Of a stretch of DNA of 64,000 bases, positions 17,758 to 28,453 are shown piece by piece; position 1 is the stretch's first letter; each line of letters starts with the position of its first letter. Below the pieces are notes generated by a model that searched no databases, had not been told where the DNA came from, and worked only from the letters and a program-made list of their open reading frames with translations. The position numbers and the translations under genes were made by a program. This DNA is from Streptococcus sp. (GTDB taxonomy: Bacteria; Bacillota; Bacilli; Lactobacillales; Streptococcaceae), in assembly GCA_030528055.1 (NCBI GenBank), contig JAUMZQ010000002.1, forward strand, positions 1-64,000, in the 5' to 3' direction.

Positions 17758-20418
17758 TTACAACCACTCTTTATATCGTTTAATATAAAAATGTTTCACC
17801 AAAGTAACACTGACCATATACAAAATAATAATCAGAATTAGGAAAAGGAAATACATGGCATTAAGTGGTGCAACCTTGAGTACTGATGCAAATAAACCAT
17901 AAGGCAAGCTAGTGACAAACAAAGCTGCTGCTAGAGTTGTTACAATGACAGATAAAGCCGGACGACTTTGCACAAAAGGTAATTTTGGTGAACGCAACAT
18001 GTGGATAACCATTGTTTGAGACCACATAGATTCGATAAACCAACCTGTTTGGAAAAGGGTCACAAAATGAGCTGCTGTTGCTGAGTCGTGATGGTAGCCG
18101 CCTCCTGTAATCATTGGTACAACAATGAAGTAAAGGATTAGATAAGTTAAAATATCAAAAACAGAAGAAATTGGTCCAATCCATGCCATAAATCGCGTAA
18201 TAGAACTCGCTGACCAGATACGTGGTTTTTTAAGAAATTCTGAATCCACATTGTCAAAAGGTAAAGCAATACAAGAAAGATCATAGACTAGATTTAAAAC
18301 AATCAAGTGAACCGGTGCCATTGGAAGAAATGGAAGGAAAACGCTGGCAAATAAAAGTGAAAATATATTACCAAAATTAGAACTAACTGTCATTTTGATA
18401 TATTTTGTCATATTAGCGTAGACTTTTCGTCCTTCTACTAGACCTTTTTCCAATACCATTAAATCTTTATCTAATAAGACAACATCTGCCGTTTCCTTAG
18501 CAATATCCACTGCTGTATCAACTGATATTCCCACATCTGCTACTTTCATAGAGGGTGCATCGTTGATACCATCTCCCATATAACCTACCTTGTGCCCATT
18601 TGCTTTTAATTGTAAAATAATTCGAGCTTTTTGATCTGGAGATAATTTGGCAAAAACCGTCGTGTCTTCTACCGCTTGACTCAAGACCTCGTCGGTCATA
18701 TCATCAATAGTGGAACCTAATAAAATATTTTCTACATCTAGTCCTACTTTTTCACAAACTGCTTCGGTAACTTTTTCATTATCACCAGTCAAAATTTTGG
18801 TAGCAACGCCATATTCTGCAAGAATCTTTATGGCAGGAGCAGCCGAAGTTTTAGGGGGATCAAGAAAGGCTAAATACCCTGTCAAAATCATGTCAGATTC
18901 ATCATCAATAGTGAACTCATATCCTTCGGATAAATCTGACTTATAACTAACTCCTAGCACGCGCAAGCCTTGCTCATTTAATTGGGCTACTTCTTTTAAA
19001 ATTTCATCGCGAATATCATCAGTCAAGGGAAGAATTTTTCCTTTGTCTTCTACACGATTAGAAATTGCTAGCATTTCTTCTAAAGCACCTTTGGTCACCA
19101 TACTAATGACTTCTTCATCATCCTTAACGATAACACTCATTCTACGACGCTCGAAGTCAAAAGGTAACTCATCAATCTTCTTAAACGTTTGGTCTAAATT
19201 TCGAACAATTTCATGTTTTTCTGCTTCCTTTTCCATCCGATTAATAATCGCACGATCCATAAGATTTTTCAGACCTGTTTGGTAATAGGAATTAAGATAA
19301 GCACGACGCAAAACAGCTAAATCCAAGTTAGAATGGATATCTAAGGGATATTCTAAAACAATTTCATCTTGTGTCAAGGTTCCTGTTTTATCAGTGCAAA
19401 GAATGTCAATAGCACCTAAATCCTGAATGGCATTTAATTTCTTAATTACTACCTTTTCTTTAGCCATGATAATAGAGCCTTTTGCTAGACTCGCTGTAAT
19501 AATCATCGGCAACATTTCTGGAGTTAAACCAACTCCTACACTCAGTGCAAAAACACCTGCTTCTAGCCAATCTCCATCTGTCAATCCATTGATGAAAAAA
19601 ACAACTGGCACCATAACCATCATCAAACGAATCAATAGCCATGAAATGCTGTTCATTTCCCGCTCAAAAGAAGTTGGTTCATCGTAAGTATTCAGAGTTT
19701 GTTCAATCGCTCCCATCATCGTATCGTCACCGACAACTAAAACAAGTGCAGTGGCACGACCTGAAATGACGTTCGTTCCCATAAAAGCGAGCGATTCTGT
19801 CTCCAATAAGCTATCAAAATTTTGTTCATCTGCTTTTGCTAAACAAGCCTTCTCAACGGCATCACTCTCTCCAGTAAGACCAGATTGTTGAACAAAAAAA
19901 TCACGCGAATCAATCAACAAAACGTCTGCAGGAATCATATCACCTGCACTCAATTTAATCAAATCACCCACTACCAATTCATCTATTGGAATTTCTTTTT
20001 CTTTTGCATCACGAATGACCGTTGCGGTATTCACAATCATACGAGAAAGATTATTAGCAGCCTTGTCGCTCCGCAGTTCTTGAACAAATCGGATGCCTCC
20101 AGAAATAAGAACTAGAATCACGATAATGATAAAAGTTGTTGGGTCTGCCTCACCAGGTTTTGCAAGCCAGACATTCGTTACTAATGACACAAAGGCAATG
20201 AGTAGAAGAATCACTGTAAAGGGATTGATAATTGATTCATAAATCTTCTTAAAGATAGAATCTTCCTGACCTTTGGTGATGATATTTTCACCATAAAGTT
20301 CACGATTTTCTTCTACTTGTTCTTCGCTTAGACCTTGCAAGCTTGTCTTAAAAAATTCAAATGTAGCTCCAACAGGCAATTTTAGAGCATCAACGAGTCT
20401 ATCTTTTACTAATTTCAC
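17758..20418 (-). CDS. mgtA: Magnesium-translocating P-type ATPase (MgtA/MgtB type)
   Basis: An 886-residue P3B-type ATPase that imports Mg2+ at the expense of ATP in the cell membrane. TGES is at 182-185, the phosphorylated aspartate D343 is in CTDKTGTLTQ, and the hinge motif MGDGINDAP is near residue 600. About ten transmembrane helices are placed as in P-type pumps, with six after the catalytic domain. The start is a GTG at 20418 with AGAGGT 5 bases upstream. The M-box riboswitch in the leader indicates Mg2+ repression and supports the substrate assignment. Confidence 0.93.
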   Translation of the reverse strand: MKLVKDRLVDALKLPVGATFEFFKTSLQGLSEEQVEENRELYGENIITKGQEDSIFKKIYESIINPFTVILLLIAFVSLVTNVWLAKPGEADPTTFIIIVILVLISGGIRFVQELRSDKAANNLSRMIVNTATVIRDAKEKEIPIDELVVGDLIKLSAGDMIPADVLLIDSRDFFVQQSGLTGESDAVEKACLAKADEQNFDSLLETESLAFMGTNVISGRATALVLVVGDDTMMGAIEQTLNTYDEPTSFEREMNSISWLLIRLMMVMVPVVFFINGLTDGDWLEAGVFALSVGVGLTPEMLPMIITASLAKGSIIMAKEKVVIKKLNAIQDLGAIDILCTDKTGTLTQDEIVLEYPLDIHSNLDLAVLRRAYLNSYYQTGLKNLMDRAIINRMEKEAEKHEIVRNLDQTFKKIDELPFDFERRRMSVIVKDDEEVISMVTKGALEEMLAISNRVEDKGKILPLTDDIRDEILKEVAQLNEQGLRVLGVSYKSDLSEGYEFTIDDESDMILTGYLAFLDPPKTSAAPAIKILAEYGVATKILTGDNEKVTEAVCEKVGLDVENILLGSTIDDMTDEVLSQAVEDTTVFAKLSPDQKARIILQLKANGHKVGYMGDGINDAPSMKVADVGISVDTAVDIAKETADVVLLDKDLMVLEKGLVEGRKVYANMTKYIKMTVSSNFGNIFSLLFASVFLPFLPMAPVHLIVLNLVYDLSCIALPFDNVDSEFLKKPRIWSASSITRFMAWIGPISSVFDILTYLILYFIVVPMITGGGYHHDSATAAHFVTLFQTGWFIESMWSQTMVIHMLRSPKLPFVQSRPALSVIVTTLAAALFVTSLPYGLFASVLKVAPLNAMYFLFLILIIILYMVSVTLVKHFYIKRYKEWL

Positions 20419-20443
20419 TTTTTACCTCTTCTATCTAAATAAA

Positions 20444-20533
20444 TTAATCAGCGAATAGAAGTTCCCCAAGGAGAAGATCTATCTTATTTTCAGTATTATT
20501 GATCGGCTTTTCCGAATAATCGTCACTTAGCAT
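20444..20533 (-). CDS. Small ORF in the mgtA leader (29 residues)
   Basis: An ATG at 20533 opens a 29-codon frame ending in TAA at 20444, 25 bases before the mgtA GTG. The upstream sequence AAAGGGGGAAGAAA gives a very strong ribosome site at 6-base spacing. It lies after the riboswitch terminator, so it is on the same message as mgtA. The peptide starts MLSDDYSEKPINN, is acidic and ends in a leucine-rich hydrophobic stretch (DLLLGELLFAD). I recognise no family. It could be a small regulatory protein, a pump subunit or a leader peptide affecting mgtA translation. Expression is an inference from the ribosome site and location. Confidence 0.6.
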   Translation of the reverse strand: MLSDDYSEKPINNTENKIDLLLGELLFAD

Positions 20534-20583
20534 TTTCTTCCCCCTTTCTTTAAGGCATGAAAGTTTCAATCGTTTGAACTCTA

Positions 20584-20625
20584 CAAAAAAATAAAGTCCA
20601 ACCACGAAAAACATGGCAGGACTTT
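20584..20625 (-). terminator. M-box expression-platform terminator
   Basis: AAAGTCC (20593-20599) pairs with GGACTTT (20619-20625), with an inner CCATG/CGTGG-like pairing. A T-rich run follows on the minus strand at 20592-20584. It is the predicted Mg2+-dependent terminator of the mgtA leader. Confidence 0.85.
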
Positions 20626-20778
20626 GCTAGTCTTGTGTTACCGTTCAAGCTTTAACTCCGTAGGGCAATGTAATGACATTAGTCGTGACCTTGGCGATCA
20701 CAACTGTTGACCTGCGCTTAGTGTCTCCACTAGTTTGCGGCAGCCATCCGTATCCCTATGGTAGCCTCACCTACCGAT
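20626..20778 (-). promoter_or_regulatory. M-box (ykoK) magnesium riboswitch aptamer
   Basis: Reading the minus strand, the leader begins GGTAGGTGAGGCTACC, followed by GGATACGG and GCTGCCGC. This is the conserved 5' core of M-box aptamers. Three-way-junction-like stems and the terminator follow. In M-box RNAs high Mg2+ favours the terminator, so the pump would be made when Mg2+ is low. The exact aptamer ends are approximate. Confidence 0.9.
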
Positions 20779-20789
20779 TTTTCATTATA

Positions 20790-20818
20790 ACTATACTCTT
20801 CTTTAGAATGATTGTCAA
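20790..20818 (-). promoter_or_regulatory. Promoter of the M-box / mgtA transcript
   Basis: -35 TTGACA (20813-20818), 17-base spacer, -10 TATAGT (20790-20795), about ten bases before the aptamer. Confidence 0.75.
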
Positions 20819-20844
20819 TAGCTTTATTTTATTTTTATCTACTT

Positions 20845-22014
20845 TTAAAGATGAGTTAATTGGTCTACAATTCGTTGGCAAATGGTTTTAATCATAAACT
20901 TTGGTGCAGCAACATTTAGTCTTGCATGTAACTTGCCCTCAGCTCCAAAATCAAGTCCCCGATTTAAAACAACCTTAGCTTGATTGCGTAGCAAATGGAA
21001 CAATTCTTCATCTGTTAGATGGTAATCGCTAAAATCCAACCAAACCAAATAAGTTCCCTCTGGTTTCATTACTTTCACTCTTGGAGCATGTGTTTGAAAA
21101 TAATCCACTACAAACTCAATATTTTCTTCCAAAACTGCTTTTAATTCTTCTAACCAAGGCAAACCATAACGAAAGGCTGTCTCTGTCGCAATATAACCCA
21201 GAGTCGAAATTTCATGTTGATTGTTCACCAATTGCTGTTTTTTGAATTTTTTTGCTAGTGTAGGATTTTCAATGATGACAAAAGAGTTTTTTGTTCCAGC
21301 AATATTAAAAGTTTTGGTTGCACTGGATAAAATCAAGCTAAATTCCTTAAATTGTGGATGAACGGTATTAAAAGAATGATGCTTATTTCCAAAAAGAACT
21401 AAATCTTGATGAATTTCATCTGACACCAAAATAACTCCATGTTTTTGACACAAAAGTCCTATTTTTTCTAAGGTTTCTTTGCCCCAAACACGACCTCCAG
21501 GATTATGTGGATTGCATAGAATATATAATCGGACTTGATTGGTCACTAGGTCTTTTTCTAGCTGTTCAAAATCAATTTGATACAAACCATCTGTTTCCAC
21601 CAAAGAGTTAGTAATTAGTTTGCGATTATTTAGTTTAACACTACGAGCAAAAGGGGGATAAACAGGAGTATTGATCAATACCGCATCACCAACATTCGTG
21701 TAGCTTTGAATAGCTGTCGAAATTGCTGGGACAACTCCTTCAATAAAAAACAAAGCTTCTTTGGGAAATTCATAATGGTGTTGAGTTTTTTCCCAATTTA
21801 TAATAGATTGTATCAGCTCTTCACTAGCGTAAGTATAGCCATAAATTAATTGATCCGCATAATCGTAAATCGCTTGTTTTATCTCTGGTAAAACTTCAAA
21901 ATCCATATCAGCTATCCAAGCCGGAATCACCTCAGAATCCGTTTCAGCTTCTTTCCACTTGTAAGTATGCTGTCCCAAGCGGCTGGGTGCTGTCTTAAAA
22001 TTATATTTCCCCAT
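20845..22014 (-). CDS. MalY/PatB family aminotransferase, probable cystathionine beta-lyase
   Basis: A fold-type I PLP enzyme of 389 residues. Members of this family cleave cystathionine or cysteine S-conjugates to pyruvate, ammonia and a thiol. The PLP lysine is in SATKTFNIAG (about 232), the cofactor-binding aspartate in VSDEIHQDL (about 202), and the asparagine in CNPHNPGGRVW (about 170). Two tandem ATGs exist (22017 and 22014); GGAGGT is better spaced for 22014. It follows metC with overlap and shares its MET-box promoter, consistent with a role in methionine/homocysteine metabolism. Confidence 0.88.
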   Translation of the reverse strand: MGKYNFKTAPSRLGQHTYKWKEAETDSEVIPAWIADMDFEVLPEIKQAIYDYADQLIYGYTYASEELIQSIINWEKTQHHYEFPKEALFFIEGVVPAISTAIQSYTNVGDAVLINTPVYPPFARSVKLNNRKLITNSLVETDGLYQIDFEQLEKDLVTNQVRLYILCNPHNPGGRVWGKETLEKIGLLCQKHGVILVSDEIHQDLVLFGNKHHSFNTVHPQFKEFSLILSSATKTFNIAGTKNSFVIIENPTLAKKFKKQQLVNNQHEISTLGYIATETAFRYGLPWLEELKAVLEENIEFVVDYFQTHAPRVKVMKPEGTYLVWLDFSDYHLTDEELFHLLRNQAKVVLNRGLDFGAEGKLHARLNVAAPKFMIKTICQRIVDQLTHL

Positions 22015-22016
22015 CA

Positions 22017-23111
22017 TTAAACCTCCAAAACTGCTTTCAAATCTGCAATCAAGTCTACGCTGTCTTCAATCCCAACTGACAAGCGTAACAAATCATCTGT
22101 CAATCCATACGAATGACGAACTGCTTCAGGAATATCCGCATGCGTCTGAGTGGCTGGATAGGTAATGAGACTTTCCACACCACCTAAACTTTCTGCAAAA
22201 GTAAAGACGCTTAATTTATTCAAAATCGTAGGGATTTTGTCTTCTTGAACAACTTTGAATGAGATCATTCCACCTTTACCAGAATATTTTACTTCTTTGA
22301 CTTGAGGTGCCGTTTCTAGAAAAGCAACTACTTCTTGAGCATTCTTTGTAGCTCTCTCCATACGAAGAGATAAGGTTTTTAAACCACGAAGGAGCAAATA
22401 GCTATCAAACGGAGATAATACAGCTCCTGTTGTGTTCAAATTGTAAAAGAGTTGTTCATAAAGTGCTGTATCGCTAGTCATCACTGCACCTGCTAGAACA
22501 TCATTGTGTCCACCGAGGTATTTTGTGGCTGAATGAAGCACCAAATCTGCTCCCTCTTCCAAAGGTCTCTGATAAATAGGGGTATAAAAAGTATTGTCCA
22601 CTATGACTTTTGCATTTTTGGAATGGGCAACACTTGCAATACGTTTAATGTCAAACTCTACCATCAATGGATTGGTTGGAGTTTCAATATAGACAACATC
22701 GATATCATCCGCCAAAGATGAAAGGAGCTCTTCTTCAGTATTAGCATAGATAAAATAAAATTTCCCTTCTTCTTCCATTTGATTAAACCAGCGGAAAGAA
22801 CCACCGTAAAGGTCACGAACTGCAAGAATCTTACTCCCAACGGGAAAAATACTGAAGGCTAGTACAATAGCACTCATTCCCGAACTAGTAGCTAAAGCAT
22901 AACGAGCACTCTCAATTACCGCTAATGTTTCCTCTAAACTTGAACGAGTGGGGTTTTTTGTTCGAGTGTAATCATAACCTGTTGATTGTCCAAATTCTGG
23001 ATGCTGATAAGTCGTTGAAAAATGCAAGGGAGTTGTTAGTGCTCCTGTTGCTTCATCATTTTTTATCCCTGCTTGAGCTAGTAACGTGTCTAATTTCCAA
23101 TCTTTGTTCAT
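22017..23111 (-). CDS. metC: Trans-sulfuration PLP enzyme (cystathionine beta-lyase / gamma-synthase)
   Basis: A 364-residue Cys/Met metabolism PLP enzyme. Motifs are YDYTRTKNPTRSSLEE near the N-terminus, VYIETPTNPLM, and the PLP lysine in HSATKYLGGHNDVLAG (about 197). Reaction specificity within this family is hard to read from sequence, so beta-lyase is the likelier of the two. The open frame continues upstream, but the ATG at 23123 lies inside the ribosome site itself; GGAGG sits 5 bases before the ATG at 23111. First gene of a metC-malY operon. Confidence 0.87.
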   Translation of the reverse strand: MNKDWKLDTLLAQAGIKNDEATGALTTPLHFSTTYQHPEFGQSTGYDYTRTKNPTRSSLEETLAVIESARYALATSSGMSAIVLAFSIFPVGSKILAVRDLYGGSFRWFNQMEEEGKFYFIYANTEEELLSSLADDIDVVYIETPTNPLMVEFDIKRIASVAHSKNAKVIVDNTFYTPIYQRPLEEGADLVLHSATKYLGGHNDVLAGAVMTSDTALYEQLFYNLNTTGAVLSPFDSYLLLRGLKTLSLRMERATKNAQEVVAFLETAPQVKEVKYSGKGGMISFKVVQEDKIPTILNKLSVFTFAESLGGVESLITYPATQTHADIPEAVRHSYGLTDDLLRLSVGIEDSVDLIADLKAVLEV

Positions 23112-23258
23112 CTTAACCTCCATAACTACTTAATTGAATTCTGGATAAATAGGTAATAAAAAACATTCCTATGTGAAGACCATTTTATTTAAAAACAATG
23201 GAATCTAAAATAAATGAATGAATCAATTAACACAGAAATATCTGAATTTTACCATTCT

Positions 23259-23287
23259 ATTGTAACATCTTAAAAAAATACTGTCCT
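23259..23287 (-). promoter_or_regulatory. Predicted metC promoter
   Basis: -35-like AGGACA (23282-23287), 17-base spacer, -10 TACAAT (23259-23264). The weak -35 suits an activated promoter. The leader of about 140 bases contains weak hairpins (near 23160-23215) but no T-box or SAM-riboswitch core that I can recognise. Confidence 0.55.
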
Positions 23288-23308
23288 TTTTTCTTTTCAA
23301 GAGCTATA

Positions 23309-23325
23309 TATAGTTTAAAACTATA
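23309..23325 (-). promoter_or_regulatory. MET-box (LysR-type MtaR/MetR operator)
   Basis: TATAGTTTAAAACTATA is a palindrome matching the streptococcal MET-box. It is extended by two further paired bases on each side. It lies about 22 bases upstream of the -35, the position expected for a LysR-type activator. Confidence 0.85.
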
Positions 23326-23366
23326 TACTATTTCAGCTTGGCTTTCCTATTCGGATGACTTAATTT

Positions 23367-23403
23367 AAAAAATCCATGCGAAATCATTATTCACACGGAT
23401 TTT
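23367..23403 (-). terminator. Rho-independent terminator of the dnaK/dnaJ operon
   Basis: A 14-bp stem with wobble pairs, with outer arms AAAATCC (23369-23375) and GGATTTT (23397-23403). A T-run follows on the minus strand. Confidence 0.88.
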
Positions 23404-23412
23404 CCTATAATT

Positions 23413-24549
23413 TTACTCTAAAACATCTTTTACTTTATCAAAAAAGCTTTTTTTCTTTGGTGTAACTTTAATATTTCCTGCTTTGGCAAATTCATGAAGT
23501 GCTTCTCTTTGTTTGTCATTTAAACTAGTTGGAGTAACGACATTAACGGTAACATACTGATCGCCCATACTACCGCCTCTCAAACTCGGAGCACCTTTTC
23601 CTCTTAGACGGAATCGTTTACCTGTTTGAGTTCCTTCAGGAATCATCAGTTCAACATTTCCATGAACAGTTGGAATTTCAATACTATCCCCTAATGCTGC
23701 CTGAACAAAGTTCAAATTTAATTTGTAATAAATAGTCGAGCCATCTCGTTCAAATTTATCACTAGGATCGACTTGCACAATTACATATAAATCACCATAA
23801 GTTCCACCGTTAAATCCTGCCTCTCCTTGACCAGTAAGACGGACTTGCTGATCAGTTTCGACACCTGCTGGGATTTTTACGTGAACGCTATGGGCTTGCG
23901 TTTCATGACCAGTCCCATGACAGGTTGTACACGGATCTTTGATTTCTTTTCCGCGACCATGACAAACATCACAAGTAACTTTTCGACGCATGATTCCAAG
24001 AGGGGTTTGCCTGTCTACATTGATGTAACCTGTCCCATGACACCGACTACAGGTTACAGGACTTGTACCAGGTTTGGCGCCAGAACCAGAACAGGTTCTA
24101 CATTGCCCTTCACGATTGTATTTGATTTCCTTTTCAGTACCAAAAATAGCTTCTTCAAATTTAAGATGAACTTGATATTGAAGATCATCTCCTTGCCGTG
24201 GAGCATTAGGATTTCTACTTGCTCCGCCACCAAAGATGCTAGAGACGATATCTTCAAAGCCACCAAAGCCACCAAAGCCAGCTCCATCAAATCCACCAAA
24301 ACCACCAGTACCACCACCGAAACCGCCTTGGGCTCCAGCTGCACCAAACTGATCATAATTGGATCGTTTTTGCTCATCACCAAGTGTTTCATAGGCTTCT
24401 TGAATTTCTTTATACTTATCTTCAGCTCCTGCTTCTTTATTAATATCTGGATGATATTTTTTAGAAAGTTTGCGATAAGCTTTTTTTATTTCATCTTGGG
24501 AAGCATTTTTTGAAACACCTAAGCGATCATAAAATTCTGTATTATTCAT
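23413..24549 (-). CDS. dnaJ: Chaperone DnaJ
   Basis: A 378-residue type I Hsp40 co-chaperone that stimulates DnaK ATPase and binds unfolded protein. The J domain (about 1-70) has the HPD motif in KKYHPDIN. A Gly/Phe-rich linker (about 75-115) and a zinc region with four CxxCxGxG-type repeats (about 145-215) follow, then the substrate-binding domains. The ATG at 24549 with AAGGAAG upstream is used; the 12 extra in-frame codons upstream have no support. Confidence 0.98.
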   Translation of the reverse strand: MNNTEFYDRLGVSKNASQDEIKKAYRKLSKKYHPDINKEAGAEDKYKEIQEAYETLGDEQKRSNYDQFGAAGAQGGFGGGTGGFGGFDGAGFGGFGGFEDIVSSIFGGGASRNPNAPRQGDDLQYQVHLKFEEAIFGTEKEIKYNREGQCRTCSGSGAKPGTSPVTCSRCHGTGYINVDRQTPLGIMRRKVTCDVCHGRGKEIKDPCTTCHGTGHETQAHSVHVKIPAGVETDQQVRLTGQGEAGFNGGTYGDLYVIVQVDPSDKFERDGSTIYYKLNLNFVQAALGDSIEIPTVHGNVELMIPEGTQTGKRFRLRGKGAPSLRGGSMGDQYVTVNVVTPTSLNDKQREALHEFAKAGNIKVTPKKKSFFDKVKDVLE

Positions 24550-24593
24550 TTTTCTTCCTTTTTTATGAGCTGATTCACTCAATAACTATTTTT

Positions 24594-24631
24594 TAAAAAT
24601 AGAGGTTGGAACAAAATCTGTATCAACCCCT
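24594..24631 (-). terminator. Intercistronic hairpin between dnaK and dnaJ
   Basis: AGAGGTTG (24601-24608) pairs with CAACCCCT (24624-24631). A short T-run follows on the minus strand. It probably lets only part of the transcription reach dnaJ. Confidence 0.7.
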
Positions 24632-24700
24632 ATCTTTTATTAAGATTAATCAGTATTATTTACTTCTTTATCCATAAAATAACACAATTAATGGCTTAGA

Positions 24701-26575
<1,875 letters not shown>

Positions 26576-26592
26576 TCATCTCGGACAAGTGT

Positions 26593-27129
26593 TTAATTGT
26601 ATACAATGACCATTGCTGGACGCAATAGACGTTCATGTAATTTATATCCTTTTTGGAAAACTTGAGCTATCGTATCTGCTGGGTGGTCATCATCTGCTGG
26701 CAAGGTTTGAACTGCCATATGAAGATTGTGGTCAAAGGTTTCAACTTCTACCTCTTCAATACCCTCTTCTTTCAGGGCTTGAGCTAAACTTTCTTGAACC
26801 ATTTCCAGACCTTTTTTAACGTCATCTGTTAATCCTTCGACAGCTAAAGCTCGTTCAATATTATCCAAACTTGGTAAAATTGCTTTTGCTAAATCTTGCG
26901 AACGGTATTTTTGAAGTTGCTGACGCTCTTCATTTGCACGACGCTGAATATTTTGCATTTCAGCATGAGCGCGAAGATATTTGTTCTCAAATTCTTCTGC
27001 TCGCTCAGTTGCCAATTCAAGCTCCGACTTTTCAGGGGCTGATTCTTCGACATTTTCTATTACAACTGATTCTTCTTTAATGTCATCTTTTTCTTGAGTT
27101 TCTTCTTTTTCCTTTTTATGTTTTGACAC
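26593..27129 (-). CDS. grpE: Nucleotide exchange factor GrpE
   Basis: A 178-residue exchange factor for DnaK. A charged disordered N-terminus (about 1-40) leads into a long dimerising helix (about 40-100) and a C-terminal beta domain with [14 protein letters not shown] and [18 protein letters not shown]. Translation starts at a GTG (27129) with AGGAGG about 8 bases upstream. Confidence 0.97.
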   Translation of the reverse strand: MSKHKKEKEETQEKDDIKEESVVIENVEESAPEKSELELATERAEEFENKYLRAHAEMQNIQRRANEERQQLQKYRSQDLAKAILPSLDNIERALAVEGLTDDVKKGLEMVQESLAQALKEEGIEEVEVETFDHNLHMAVQTLPADDDHPADTIAQVFQKGYKLHERLLRPAMVIVYN

Positions 27130-27213
27130 TGGAAAATCCTCCTTTATTCACGATACTAAAATATTTTTAAGTCAAAGAAATTTCTTCTAATCCTTGATTT
27201 TATTTAAAATTGA

Positions 27214-28248
27214 TTAATGTACTTCGTAATGATTGCTACTTAAATATCTATAAAAGTCTGTCAGTTTCATGGTCAAAATTTGTGACACAACATTAATCTG
27301 ACCAACGACCTTCTGGTAGTCCAGATTGACAGGTCCAATAACTGCCATCATTCCAAATCCTCGATAAGGAATCAAAAATTTACTAGAAATTATCGCTAAA
27401 TTGGCTAAGCTAGGTTCACTACTATTTGCAACACTTACATTTTGCATCTGATTTTCTGGGAAATTTCCTCGAATTTCAAGTGCAACCTGCTGTTGATTAT
27501 CAAAGAATTGATACGTCTCTAAACTAGCAAATTCCAATAGATTCACCTTACCAGCAAGCGAAATTTTTTCAGCAAACATATCTACAAAAATATGTTCAAA
27601 TAAATCTAAAACGTTATCCGTTGTAGTGAAATAGCGCTGAATGATTTGAGGAATCTCTGTTCGAATCTTGTAATGAATATCAAGAACTTTTTGATTTAAA
27701 AATTTTTCTCGTATCATATCGCGCAGTTGATCCAAATCATTCTTTAAAAAATTTCTTGGAATCATAAACTGACTTGTAATAGTATTAGACTCATCTAGCG
27801 TGAAGACTGCTAAGGCCACATGCTGACTGATGACTACAATATCAAAAGCTGTTAGTCGCTGTTGGCTCGGTTCTACATCTAAAGCAACCACCGTACAACC
27901 ACTCAGTTGTGATAGAATGTCGGTAGCACGCTGTAAAATCTCTTCTAGCTTGAAAAATTCTTGATCAAATGCTTTTACCACTTCATACAACTCGTTTTCA
28001 GCGAGTTGATCAAAAGTTAACGAGTTCTTCACAAAGTATTGAAAACCAGCTATACTTGGCTTTCTCCCACTGGATGTGTGTGCTTTCTCAAGTAGACCTT
28101 GTTTTTCTAGATAAGCCATATCATTACGGATAGTGGCACTACTAGACTTAATAGACTCTTGTAAAGCCTTCGACCCCACTGGTTCGTGAGTCTTGGTAAA
28201 GATATCAATAATCAAATTTAAAATCTCACTTTGACGCTCCGTTACCAC
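27214..28248 (-). CDS. hrcA: Heat-inducible transcription repressor HrcA
   Basis: A 344-residue repressor that binds CIRCE elements and needs GroEL to fold. An N-terminal winged helix (about 1-75; [18 protein letters not shown]) is followed by the GAF-like HrcA domain. I use the GTG at 28248, giving the conserved VTERQ start with AAGGGG 7 bases upstream. The frame is open 9 codons further but without a ribosome site. It autoregulates through the two CIRCE sites upstream. Confidence 0.97.
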   Translation of the reverse strand: MVTERQSEILNLIIDIFTKTHEPVGSKALQESIKSSSATIRNDMAYLEKQGLLEKAHTSSGRKPSIAGFQYFVKNSLTFDQLAENELYEVVKAFDQEFFKLEEILQRATDILSQLSGCTVVALDVEPSQQRLTAFDIVVISQHVALAVFTLDESNTITSQFMIPRNFLKNDLDQLRDMIREKFLNQKVLDIHYKIRTEIPQIIQRYFTTTDNVLDLFEHIFVDMFAEKISLAGKVNLLEFASLETYQFFDNQQQVALEIRGNFPENQMQNVSVANSSEPSLANLAIISSKFLIPYRGFGMMAVIGPVNLDYQKVVGQINVVSQILTMKLTDFYRYLSSNHYEVH

Positions 28249-28291
28249 AAGATCACCCCTTTCAGGATTTTCCATCGTTGAGATTTTAAAA

Positions 28292-28318
28292 TTAGCACTC
28301 TGAACTATTGAGTGCTAA
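28292..28318 (-). promoter_or_regulatory. CIRCE element 1
   Basis: TTAGCACTC-N9-GAGTGCTAA, an exact match to the HrcA operator, between the hrcA promoter and its start. Confidence 0.97.
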
Positions 28319-28329
28319 TTCATAACTCT

Positions 28330-28357
28330 ATTATACACTCTTCCTTTCCAATGTCAA
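28330..28357 (-). promoter_or_regulatory. hrcA operon promoter
   Basis: -35 TTGACA (28352-28357), 16-base spacer, -10 TATAAT (28330-28335). It is flanked on both sides by CIRCE elements. Confidence 0.88.
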
Positions 28358-28374
28358 GATAAAAAACCGAAAAA

Positions 28375-28401
28375 TTAGCACTCTTTTTGAAAGAGTGCTA
28401 A
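28375..28401 (-). promoter_or_regulatory. CIRCE element 2
   Basis: A second exact TTAGCACTC-N9-GAGTGCTAA, about 18 bases upstream of the hrcA -35. Confidence 0.97.
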
Positions 28402-28453
28402 AAATACATCTTAGGTCTGATTTTTATTAGATAAAATATCAGTTAAAAGAAGT

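Noticed and set aside
23112..23290. Possible T-box or SAM riboswitch in the metC leader
   Set aside because: Neither the T-box consensus nor a SAM aptamer core could be found; the visible hairpins are weak.
23827..24513. A 228-codon open frame on the plus strand opposite dnaJ
   Set aside because: It is antisense to conserved dnaJ, has no ribosome site and a composition that mirrors the Gly/Cys-rich zinc region; it is a shadow frame.
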